Below, one piece after another: positions 6,514 to 14,038 of a stretch of DNA of 18,003 nucleotides (the first letter of the stretch is position 1; every line of letters starts with the position of its first letter). Under the pieces are notes generated by a model. That model had not been told where the DNA came from and searched no databases. It was given only the letters and a program-made list of their open reading frames with translations. Location of the stretch: the NCBI GenBank assembly GCA_012514045.1, contig JAAZBA010000109.1, positions 1 through 18,003 of the forward strand, given 5' to 3'. The translations under genes were made by a program, and so were the position numbers. Source of the stretch: Clostridiales bacterium. Its GTDB lineage: Bacteria; Bacillota; Clostridia; Oscillospirales; QAMX01.

Positions 6514-8946
6514 TCACTTTATGATGAAGCGGTGTGTACCTCCGCCGAATCTCTCATTGATGTCCCCGTATTCAAGCGTGGCCTTCACTCCGTAGGGAAC
6601 GGCGGCGATGATCTTCGTTGTGCCGTAGCTCTTTTCCCAGCGTACCGAGATGTCGCCTCTGCAGGTGGCCACAGTGGCTTCAGCGTGGAAAAGCTTCGAA
6701 GGCATATGGGGGCGTATTATCGCTGTCCTGAAGCCCTCACCGGTGGGTATGATGCCGGCGATATGGGAATAGAACCACTTGCCCACGGAGCCGTACATGG
6801 GATGGCAGTAGGAGTTCATTCCAGGGTCCCACTTGCGCTCAAATCTCTCCCAGACGGTGGTGCCGCCGTGCTGAATCATAAAGCCATAGGAGGGGTAATC
6901 CTGTTTTGTTATAAGCTCCCAGGCCTTATCGATGTAGCCGTAGTCCGCAAGGGACTCAAGGAGATAGAGCGTGCAAAGGTTTCCGGTGGTGAATCTGTTG
7001 CCCGCGCTTTCCACCGCTTCAAACATACGCTTTGCCGCGTCGCTTTTCTTTTCTTCCGGCATGATGCCCAGCCGCAGAGACGCCGCCTGACACGCCTGGG
7101 AACCGGTGCAGATAACGCCGTTGTCCCCGAGCCACTTGGCAAGAATCGACTTTCTGACCTCTTCCGCCCTTGTCCTGAACCGCTCCGCATCACCGTCACG
7201 GTTTAGTATCTCCGCGAACTTTGACAGGAGCACGTAGTTATAGAAGTGGTAAGCGGTTGACATGAATACACCCGGGGTGACTGCCGAGCAGGGGCTGTCG
7301 CCGATGCAGCAGTCCTGGGGCGACGCCCAGTCGCCGTAGTAGGTGTAGTCCACAATATTGTCATCGCACCTGGAGGCAAGATACTCGTTCCAGGCGATGA
7401 AGTTATCGTAGCATTCCCGAATAAGTTCCCTGTTTCCATAGTGGAGATACGCCTGCTGAGCCGCCACGAGGAAGGAAGAGCAGACAGGGTCCGCGGGTCT
7501 GCTGCCGTAGACAAAGGGAGCCGTACAGGTGATGGCGCCATCCCGCTGGCAGTCGCAGATATCGCGGACGATCTTGGGGAAGAGGTTGCCGGCGTCGAAG
7601 TTGTAGCCGATCTCCTCAAACCGCACCGTCGCGTCGTTCATCCAGCCCATGCGCTCATCCCTCTGGGGGCAATCGGTGGCGATGGTGTGGAGGTTGTCAC
7701 GCTCGGTCATAACCACCATTTCATGGATAGCATTCACAAGAGCGTCGCCACAGCGGAAATAGCTTCCGGAGTCCATGTCCTGATAGAAGGCAATGCCAAT
7801 TATCGTATCCCTGTCCGGGGTGAATGGAAGTCCCTCCACGCAGACGTAGCGGAAACCATGGTATGTAAACTCGGGAGCCCAGGTGACCGCCTTGTTTCCT
7901 GAGGAAATATATCTGTCGGTGCATTTGGCGCTTCTAAGCGTTGCGGTATAAAGTTCGCCCTCATCGTCGAGGATTTCCGCATAGGTTATTATAATCTCCG
8001 TCCCCTCCGGAATGCCGGCGGGGAGGCTTATTTTACAGACACCGGCGATGTTCTGTCCCAGATCGAAGATATATCCCTTTTTGCCTTCTCTTACTGATAC
8101 AGGCCTGTATTTTTTCATAACCTTGACCTGCTCCAGGGTACGGGGACACATAACAGTTTCCTCCGTAGGGGCAGGCACAACACGAACAGGAACAGGAGTT
8201 TCTTCCTTTATTCCCGCATCAAAGCTCTCTCCGTCGAAAAGGTGGGATTTCACCGCTGTCTCAAAGCAGAGCCAGCTGCCGTCAGTGTCAATTGTCTCCT
8301 CTCCCAGCTTTAGGCATGCGGTGAGCTGAGGGATACCGAAGAGCTCCCGCTTTATTGGCACGACTCTCAGATAAGGGCCGTTGTTTCTTCTCCAGCCCTG
8401 GGCAAGACGAATATCGATAGTGTTCCCGCCTTCCCTGAGGAAAGGGGCAAGCTCAAATACGTCGTAATAACATCTCTTGTCGTAGGAAGACACGGCGGGG
8501 GAGAGGTAGATGTCTTTGTCCAGCGGCTCTCCGTTGACCGTAACTCTGTGAAGTCCTATGCCGCAGACGAATAGCGCCGCATCCGAGGGAATCTTTTCAA
8601 GGTTAAATTCCTTGCGGAAACGAAAAACGATGTCCTCTCTCTCGTCATCCGGGGCTATCCAGGAGGAATCCCAGCTCTTTAGAGGAGTACGGAAAGAGAA
8701 AACTTTTGTGTATTTTCTCTTCCCGTCCCAAACCGTGACACAGCCTTCGTATTTTGTGCCGTAATCAAGTACTCCTTCGGGGATTTTGAATGAATTGTCC
8801 TCGGATTCGATTTTTCCCGAGGAAAAAGAGCCGATTTTTAATTCAAAGGAAACCTGTTTGTCGGAGAATACCCAAGATATTTCCGGTACAATGTTCTGTG
8901 AGAGAAGGCACAGTCTGCCTCTGTCAATACGGATCTGACTTATCAT
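6514..8946 (-). CDS. Alpha-L-rhamnosidase, GH78 family, cytoplasmic
   Basis: Hydrolyses terminal alpha-L-rhamnose from plant glycosides, pectin fragments or bacterial polymers by inversion. The 810 residues start with beta-sandwich modules, including a jelly-roll region of about residues 100-250 (RKEFNLEK, the VNGEPLD turn, YLSPAVSSYDKRCYYD). An (alpha/alpha)6 barrel follows. It holds DCPQRDERMGW (425-435, acid E431 likely), YGDW, GFMIQHGGTTVWE (likely base E700) and HPMYGSVGKWFY. A short beta domain ends the protein. There is no signal peptide or membrane segment, so the substrate must be imported. The ATG at 8946 is set by AGAGGTGA (8953-8960), 6 bases upstream. It is the first gene of a two-gene unit with the isomerase. 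No transporter or rhamnose kinase/aldolase lies in the window. Confidence 0.95.
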   Translation of the reverse strand: MISQIRIDRGRLCLLSQNIVPEISWVFSDKQVSFELKIGSFSSGKIESEDNSFKIPEGVLDYGTKYEGCVTVWDGKRKYTKVFSFRTPLKSWDSSWIAPDDEREDIVFRFRKEFNLEKIPSDAALFVCGIGLHRVTVNGEPLDKDIYLSPAVSSYDKRCYYDVFELAPFLREGGNTIDIRLAQGWRRNNGPYLRVVPIKRELFGIPQLTACLKLGEETIDTDGSWLCFETAVKSHLFDGESFDAGIKEETPVPVRVVPAPTEETVMCPRTLEQVKVMKKYRPVSVREGKKGYIFDLGQNIAGVCKISLPAGIPEGTEIIITYAEILDDEGELYTATLRSAKCTDRYISSGNKAVTWAPEFTYHGFRYVCVEGLPFTPDRDTIIGIAFYQDMDSGSYFRCGDALVNAIHEMVVMTERDNLHTIATDCPQRDERMGWMNDATVRFEEIGYNFDAGNLFPKIVRDICDCQRDGAITCTAPFVYGSRPADPVCSSFLVAAQQAYLHYGNRELIRECYDNFIAWNEYLASRCDDNIVDYTYYGDWASPQDCCIGDSPCSAVTPGVFMSTAYHFYNYVLLSKFAEILNRDGDAERFRTRAEEVRKSILAKWLGDNGVICTGSQACQAASLRLGIMPEEKKSDAAKRMFEAVESAGNRFTTGNLCTLYLLESLADYGYIDKAWELITKQDYPSYGFMIQHGGTTVWERFERKWDPGMNSYCHPMYGSVGKWFYSHIAGIIPTGEGFRTAIIRPHMPSKLFHAEATVATCRGDISVRWEKSYGTTKIIAAVPYGVKATLEYGDINERFGGGTHRFIIK

Positions 8947-8976
8947 AAGCTGTCACCTCTCGTTTGTGATATTAAG

Positions 8977-9005
8977 ATTATATCATAAAACTTTTGTCAT
9001 GTATA
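8977..9005 (-). promoter_or_regulatory. Probable promoter of the rhamnosidase-isomerase unit
   Basis: On the minus strand a consensus TATAAT (8977-8982) is preceded at 17 bp by TATACA (9000-9005), a 4/6 match to the -35 consensus. The start would fall near 8970, giving a short leader before the ribosome-binding site. The weak -35 box overlaps the ATGTATACAT palindrome, as expected for a regulated promoter. Confidence 0.55.
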
Positions 9006-9008
9006 CAT
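8999..9008. promoter_or_regulatory. Candidate operator palindrome in the divergent promoter region
   Basis: ATGTATACAT is a perfect 10-bp palindrome covering the minus-strand -35 box and ending 26 bp before the plus-strand -35 box. Short palindromes around GTATAC are common recognition sites of GntR- and LacI-type regulators. No regulator gene is in the window, so the assignment rests only on symmetry and position. Confidence 0.4.
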
Positions 9009-9033
9009 TGTTTACGAAATTAACAGTCTCTGT

Positions 9034-9062
9034 TTGACATCCCAGGGGAATTGTGCTATATT
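9034..9062 (+). promoter_or_regulatory. Strong promoter of the esterase-cysK-GRE operon
   Basis: A perfect -35 box TTGACA (9034-9039) and TATATT (9057-9062) are spaced by 17 bp, with an extended -10 TGC (9054-9056) directly before the -10 box. Transcription should start near 9069, about 30 bases before the esterase ATG. No further convincing promoter is seen before cysK, the GRE, its activase or the symporter, so this one probably drives all five genes. Confidence 0.82.
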
Positions 9063-9097
9063 TACAATACATAAAAATATAAAGGAAAAAGAAAATC

Positions 9098-9937
9098 ATG
9101 ATATACAAAGAGCTGAAAATGAGGGAAGTAAACCCCAATCTGCCTGAAACCATAAACGATGCCACCCTTTATGTCTACGCCATATCAAAGAGCGACCACA
9201 TCGGCATCGGACTTGAACAGACTCACAGAGCAGTTGTGGTGCTCCCCGGCGGCGGCTATTCAACCACTTCCGACCGGGAAGCCGATCCCATCGCATTTCG
9301 ATACCTTGCCGCCGGTTTCAGCGTGTTTCTTCTGCGCTACTCCTGCGCCCCGGATAGATACCCCGTTCAGCTTCTTCAGGCTGCCGCCGTTATAGGCCAT
9401 ATCCGCGACAACCTCGAGGAGTATATGGTTGAGGAGGACAAAATCGCCGTCTGCGGTTTCTCAGCCGGAGGCCATCTGGCCGCCTCCTGCGGTATTCTTT
9501 GGAAGGAAAAGATAATTGAGGAAACGCTAGGCGTTCCCTGCGAGCATTTTCGTCCCAACGGCATGATTTTATGCTATCCCGTGATAACCGCCGGCATTCA
9601 CAGCCATAGGGGCTCTTTCTATAACCTCCTCGGCTCCGACGCCACGGAAGAGGAGACGGAAGCCATGTCCCTTGAAAACAGGGTTGACAGCGACACCTGC
9701 CCCGCCTTTATATGGCATACTTTCCAGGATAAGTCGGTACCTATACAAAACACTCTTCTCCTCGCTTCCGCCATGGCGGAAAAGGATATACCCTTTGAAT
9801 ATCATGTATACCCTGAGGGACCGCACGGCCTGGCGCTGTGCAACCGTCAGACCTGGCTACAGGGCGCTGACAGCTTAATATATCCCCCGGCAGAAAACTG
9901 GATGGACATGAGCATTACATGGATGAGGAATCTATGA
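9098..9937 (+). CDS. Alpha/beta-hydrolase, probable acetyl/carbohydrate esterase
   Basis: A 279-residue cytoplasmic alpha/beta-hydrolase resembling the acetyl-esterase/lipase (BD-FAE-like) group. VVVLPGGGY (46-54) forms the oxyanion-hole loop. The nucleophile is S122 in GFSAGG (120-125), the acid is likely D211 in WHTFQDKSVP, and the base is likely H243 in EGPHGLAL. There is no signal peptide. AAAGGAA (9081-9087) precedes the ATG at 9098. A second in-frame ATG follows eight codons in and cannot be ruled out. It is the first gene of the plus-strand operon, and its stop is one base from the cysK start. Facing a rhamnosidase, it may remove acetyl or feruloyl groups from imported glycosides, but that is inference from position. 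Confidence 0.85.
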   Translation: MIYKELKMREVNPNLPETINDATLYVYAISKSDHIGIGLEQTHRAVVVLPGGGYSTTSDREADPIAFRYLAAGFSVFLLRYSCAPDRYPVQLLQAAAVIGHIRDNLEEYMVEEDKIAVCGFSAGGHLAASCGILWKEKIIEETLGVPCEHFRPNGMILCYPVITAGIHSHRGSFYNLLGSDATEEETEAMSLENRVDSDTCPAFIWHTFQDKSVPIQNTLLLASAMAEKDIPFEYHVYPEGPHGLALCNRQTWLQGADSLIYPPAENWMDMSITWMRNL

Positions 9938-9938
9938 T

Positions 9939-10865
9939 ATGAACATACACGACAATATTTTATCTCTTATCGGAAATACCCCGCTTATCAGGCTCCACGC
10001 TGTGGAAAAGGAACACAGCATACAGGGAAAAATCGTGGCGAAGGTTGAAAGCTTCAACCCCGCCGGCAGCGCCAAGGACAGAGTGGCACTGAATATGCTC
10101 TTGGACGCGGAGGAGAGGGGACTTATTTCCCCCGGAGCCGTCATCATCGAGCCCACCAGCGGCAACACAGGCGTTGGTCTGGCGGCGGTGGCGGCGGTAA
10201 AAGGCTACAAGGTGATTCTCACCATGCCTGACACCATGTCGAAGGAGCGCATACTGCTGCTCAAAGCCTATGGAGCGGAACTTATCCTGACTGACGGAGC
10301 ATTGGGCATGGCGGGCAGCGTGGCAAAGGCAGAGGAGCTTCAAAGGAGCATCCCCGGAGCCTTCATCCCCTCCCAGTTTACAAACCCCGCAAACCCCGAG
10401 TCCCATAGAACTACCGCAAGGGAGATATGGAAAGACACGGAGGGTGAGATCGATATCTTCATCGCCGGCATAGGCACCGGCGGCACCATCTCCGGCACGG
10501 GGAAATATCTGAAGGAATATAATCCGAAGATAGAAATCATCGGTTTTGAGCCCGCGTCCTCTCCCCTAATCACCGAAGGCAGGGCGGGAGGGCATAAACT
10601 TCAGGGCATCGGGGCAAACTTCATCCCGGAAACTTTCAACCGGGATATCTGCGACGAAATAATCACTGTCACGGACGATGATGCCATGGAGTACGGCAGA
10701 TTTCTTGCCCGTAAAGAAGGAATCCTGGCAGGCATCACCTCCGGAGCCGCTGTGTGCGCCGCCGTAGCCGTGGCAAAAAGACCGGAAAACAGATTTAAAA
10801 CCATCGTATGCCTCCTGCCCGATTCCGGGGAGAGGTACTTGACGACGGAGATGTTTTATAAATAA
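9939..10865 (+). CDS. cysK: Cysteine synthase (O-acetylserine sulfhydrylase), PLP enzyme
   Basis: Makes L-cysteine from O-acetyl-L-serine and sulfide. The 308-residue protein is a standard fold-type II PLP enzyme. The PLP lysine is K46 in NPAGSAKDR, the substrate loop is EPTSGNTG (71-78), and the phosphate-binding glycine loop is GIGTGGT (177-183). GITSGAA and PDSGERYLTTE sit near the C terminus. All key residues are present. The ATG lies one base after the esterase stop, and the GAGGAA within the esterase's last codons serves as ribosome-binding site, so translation is probably coupled. The GRE gene starts 24 bases downstream. No cysE or other sulfur-assimilation gene is nearby, which is unusual and raises the possibility of an operon-specific role, such as trapping sulfide or a beta-replacement reaction. 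Confidence 0.93.
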   Translation: MNIHDNILSLIGNTPLIRLHAVEKEHSIQGKIVAKVESFNPAGSAKDRVALNMLLDAEERGLISPGAVIIEPTSGNTGVGLAAVAAVKGYKVILTMPDTMSKERILLLKAYGAELILTDGALGMAGSVAKAEELQRSIPGAFIPSQFTNPANPESHRTTAREIWKDTEGEIDIFIAGIGTGGTISGTGKYLKEYNPKIEIIGFEPASSPLITEGRAGGHKLQGIGANFIPETFNRDICDEIITVTDDDAMEYGRFLARKEGILAGITSGAAVCAAVAVAKRPENRFKTIVCLLPDSGERYLTTEMFYK

Positions 10866-10889
10866 GCTTATATAAAGGAGCGGACAGAG

Positions 10890-13124
10890 ATGTTTACCAC
10901 CCTTCTCTCCGACAGAAAGCATATTGAAAACAAATATCATATCGCCTCCGAGCCGTTTGACCCGTTTCGCAGAATGGCTTACCACGGCGTGGGCTACGAT
11001 GAGGAAACAGGACTTGATGACGAAGGGATCATAAAAGGCCTTGAGGCAATGGAAAAAGATCTTTCCTCCCTTCCCCATCCGGTGGCAAAGGCAAAAGCTG
11101 TGGAGTATGTTTTAGAGAATAACCGTCTCTACATAAACGAGCACGATTATTTCATTGGCATGTACTCATTAAACCGTCTCGCCGACCGTGTCACTTTCTC
11201 AAAGTGGGAGAAAGAGGCTCTTAAAATGAGAAAGCCGGAGCTTCTTGAACTCTATAACGATTTTAACGCCTCCGGCGCTGTGTCAATATGGCCGGACTAT
11301 GACCATGTGGTGCCAGACTGGGATTCCCTTATGACGTTGGGCTTCCCCGGGATCCTTGAGCGAGCGAGGGAATACAGGCTTAAAAAAGGCGCCCTGACAG
11401 AGGAACAAAAAGCTTTCTTCGACGGCATCGAAATAGAATACTCCGCAATAATCGAATTCCTTCGCAGAGCATATCGCCACGCCCTGACAAAAAAGCATAA
11501 AAAAGCGGAGGAAGTTGCCGCCGCCCTTCTTTCCCTGAGCAATGGAGCTCCAAAAAATATATACGAGGCTATGATGCTTATCCACATCTATTTCCTCGTA
11601 TCCGAAAGTATCGATCATTTTCAAGTCAGATCATTGGGCAACGGTCTGGACTATACCCTCTACCCCTTCTATAGCCGGGATCTTGAGGCGGGTACCTTTA
11701 CACATGGGGAAATCAGAGAGCTTTTAGGCTATTTCCTCCTCCAGTGGTCCGCCATCGGCAACTATTGGGGTCAGCCCTTCTATCTCGGAGGCACAAACAG
11801 GGACGGAAGTACAAAATATAATGAGCTGTCCGCGGATATCCTTGATGTCTACGACGCTCTGGGGCTTTATAATCCGAAAATCCAGATAAAGGTAAACAAA
11901 AATACCCCGAAGGAGATTCTTTCAAAAGTTCTTGAGATGGTCCGCCATGGCGTCAGCTCCTTTGTGTTCTGCTGCGAGCCGGGAATGATAAAGGCGGTCA
12001 TGAGCTACGGAGCTTCCTACGAGGAGGCGCTGACTTACGACATACGGGGCTGCTACGAAACGGGAGTGCGGGCAAACGAGGTCTGCTCCGCCTCCGGCTA
12101 TATAAATGCCGCCAAAGCGGTGGAATACGCATTGTCCGACGGCTATGATGTCCTTTGCGGCAAGCAGATAGGCCTCCGCACGGGAAATATTGAAAACTTT
12201 GTCACCTTTGAGGATTTCTACCGGGCGGTGATCCTCCAGTGGGAGTATCTTATAGAAAAATCCATTGAGATAACAAACGACTTTGAGCGGTTTTTTGGCT
12301 TTGTAAACCCCTCCTCCATGTACAGCGCCACAGTTATAACAAGCCTTGAAAACTCTAGGGACGGCTATCAGGGAGGCGTCAAATTCAATAACAGCGCGAT
12401 GCTCAACTGCGGGTTTGCGAGCCTTGTGGACTCTGTGATGGCTGTAAGAGAGTTTGTGTACGGCAAAAAGGAGCTGACACTTCCGCAGCTAAAAGCAGTT
12501 TTGGACAATAACTGGGAGGGTCACGAACTTCTCAGGCTTCGTATAAAAAAGAGCAGCCACAAATACGGCAACGGCAACGAAATGACGGACCTTTACACGG
12601 AGATGCTGGGAAGATATTTCGCAAACAAGGTAAACAACCGTCCAAACGCGAGAGGCGGCGTGTTCAAGGCTATAATGCACTCCGCCAGGCAGTATGTGGT
12701 ACAGGGGAACAATACCCCCGCCACTCCGGACGGCAGAAAATCCGGTGAGGAGCTTTCGAAAAACGCTTCCCCTTCCGCCGGTATGGACAAAAACGGCGTG
12801 ACCGCCCTCCTGTCCTCCGTAACGAAAATCAACCCTACTCTCTACCCCGAGAGCTTCTGTCTTGATGTTTTCCTCCACCCCTCGGCAGTGCAGGGGGAGG
12901 ACGGCATTGCCGCAATGCGGGGGATTATTTACACCTACATGCAGAAAGACGGCATGAGCCTGCAGTTCAACGTGTTCAGCTCTGAAACCCTCAGAGATGC
13001 GCAGAAAAACCCGGAGAAATACAAAAACCTCCAGGTGCGTGTCTGCGGCTGGAACGTGCTCTGGAACAACCTGAGCCGTGAGGAGCAGGAGATGTACATA
13101 AGAAGAGCAGAGAACGCCACATGA
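10890..13124 (+). CDS. Glycyl radical enzyme of the dehydratase/lyase type, substrate unknown
   Basis: A 744-residue pyruvate-formate-lyase-superfamily enzyme, active only without O2. The C terminus has the glycyl radical motif RVCGW with G720. The thiyl cysteine is C388 in RGCYETG, so E390 stands two residues on, the C-x-E arrangement of glycerol, propanediol and hydroxyproline dehydratases, choline lyase and isethionate lyase. True PFL has adjacent cysteines instead. The Cys-to-Gly distance is 332, close to about 330 recalled for dehydratases and unlike about 315 in PFL. The protein is about 45 residues shorter before the cysteine than those enzymes, and the residue after C388 is Tyr, not the usual Val. 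AAGGAG (10875-10880) precedes the ATG by 9 bases. Its stop overlaps the activase start by 4 bp. It is not a PFL; the reaction is unknown. Confidence 0.9.
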   Translation: MFTTLLSDRKHIENKYHIASEPFDPFRRMAYHGVGYDEETGLDDEGIIKGLEAMEKDLSSLPHPVAKAKAVEYVLENNRLYINEHDYFIGMYSLNRLADRVTFSKWEKEALKMRKPELLELYNDFNASGAVSIWPDYDHVVPDWDSLMTLGFPGILERAREYRLKKGALTEEQKAFFDGIEIEYSAIIEFLRRAYRHALTKKHKKAEEVAAALLSLSNGAPKNIYEAMMLIHIYFLVSESIDHFQVRSLGNGLDYTLYPFYSRDLEAGTFTHGEIRELLGYFLLQWSAIGNYWGQPFYLGGTNRDGSTKYNELSADILDVYDALGLYNPKIQIKVNKNTPKEILSKVLEMVRHGVSSFVFCCEPGMIKAVMSYGASYEEALTYDIRGCYETGVRANEVCSASGYINAAKAVEYALSDGYDVLCGKQIGLRTGNIENFVTFEDFYRAVILQWEYLIEKSIEITNDFERFFGFVNPSSMYSATVITSLENSRDGYQGGVKFNNSAMLNCGFASLVDSVMAVREFVYGKKELTLPQLKAVLDNNWEGHELLRLRIKKSSHKYGNGNEMTDLYTEMLGRYFANKVNNRPNARGGVFKAIMHSARQYVVQGNNTPATPDGRKSGEELSKNASPSAGMDKNGVTALLSSVTKINPTLYPESFCLDVFLHPSAVQGEDGIAAMRGIIYTYMQKDGMSLQFNVFSSETLRDAQKNPEKYKNLQVRVCGWNVLWNNLSREEQEMYIRRAENAT

Positions 13125-14002
13125 AGGCAAGAATCTTCGACATAAAGCGCTTCGCTGTCCACGACGGGGACGGGATAAGAACCACTGTGTTTTTTAAGGG
13201 CTGCCCTTTAAGGTGTGTATGGTGCCATAACCCGGAGGGGATATCCTTTTCCTCCGAGCTTGAGTTTAATTCCCAAAGGTGCTTAGGCTGCAGGGAGTGC
13301 GCTGTGGTGTGCCCTCTTCATACATTCTTCGGCGGAGTCCATGAAATCAAAAGAGAAGACTGCGTCTCCTGCGGTAAATGCGTGGAGATTTGCCCCGGGG
13401 ACTGTCTTAAAATATACGGACAGGAGATTTCTCCGGAGGAGCTTCTACCAAAACTGACAGAAGATCGGGATTTTTATGACAATTCCGGAGGAGGCGTCAC
13501 ACTCTCGGGGGGAGAATGCCTGATGTACCCGGGTTTCTGCCGGGTGCTTCTGTCGGAGCTTAAGAAAGAGGGCATCCACACCGCCGTTGACACCTGCGGC
13601 TATGTGCCTTTAGAGTCGATTGAAACGGTGCTTCCATTTACTGATGTGTTTCTTTACGACCTGAAAGCTCTAGATGAAGAGGTCCACCTCCGCTGCACAG
13701 GGGGAAGCAACAAAATTATACTTGAAAACCTTATGTACCTCAACTCCATGGGAGCGGAGGTTGAAATACGTGTGCCATTTGTGCCGGGGTATAATGACGG
13801 TGAGATAGAGAAAATCGCCGTCTTTCTTTCTAAACTCAAGTGTGTAAAAGCGGTAAAAGTGCTGCCCTATCACAACCTTGCGGGATTAAAATACACCGCG
13901 CTGGGCATGAAGAACACTCTTCCGAAAAGGGTTCCCACCGAAGCGGAGCTTTTCTCTGCCCGGGATATCATGAAAAACCACGGCTTGACGATCAAAGAGT
14001 AA
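13121..14002 (+). CDS. Glycyl radical enzyme activase (radical SAM)
   Basis: Uses S-adenosylmethionine and a [4Fe-4S] cluster to abstract hydrogen from the glycine (G720) of the adjacent enzyme, producing its stable radical. The 293-residue protein has the radical-SAM CxxxCxxC motif at C28, C32 and C35. An insert with two ferredoxin-type cysteine sets follows (C54, C57, C60, C64 and C81, C84, C87, C91). Next come GGGVTLSGGEC, typical of activases, and FLYDLKALD. The two-cluster insert is present in activases of dehydratase-type GREs and absent from the short PFL activase, in line with the partner's class. Start and stop overlap in an ATGA with the GRE gene, so the two are translationally coupled. 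Specific pairing with the upstream GRE is inferred from this. Confidence 0.95.
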   Translation: MKARIFDIKRFAVHDGDGIRTTVFFKGCPLRCVWCHNPEGISFSSELEFNSQRCLGCRECAVVCPLHTFFGGVHEIKREDCVSCGKCVEICPGDCLKIYGQEISPEELLPKLTEDRDFYDNSGGGVTLSGGECLMYPGFCRVLLSELKKEGIHTAVDTCGYVPLESIETVLPFTDVFLYDLKALDEEVHLRCTGGSNKIILENLMYLNSMGAEVEIRVPFVPGYNDGEIEKIAVFLSKLKCVKAVKVLPYHNLAGLKYTALGMKNTLPKRVPTEAELFSARDIMKNHGLTIKE

Positions 14003-14038
14003 CATTTCTGCAAAACCACAAAGAAAAGGAGAGAAGCA

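Noticed and set aside
6478..7206. Plus-strand frame of 242 codons opposite the rhamnosidase
   Set aside because: The minus strand carries the catalytic GH78 motifs in full, and the plus frame shows none of its own.
10862..10871. ATAAGCTTAT palindrome across the cysK stop codon as a regulatory site
   Set aside because: Short, AT-rich and outside any promoter; the flanking symmetry breaks after 10 bases.
10890..13124. Calling the glycyl radical enzyme pyruvate formate-lyase (pflB)
   Set aside because: The adjacent active-site cysteines of PFL are absent at the right place; the CC at residues 361-362 lies 26 residues before the true thiyl position C388, and the Cys-to-Gly distance fits the dehydratase class.
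12489..13130. Minus-strand frame of 213 codons opposite the 3' part of the GRE gene
   Set aside because: Opposite the glycyl radical domain, with no recognisable protein family.
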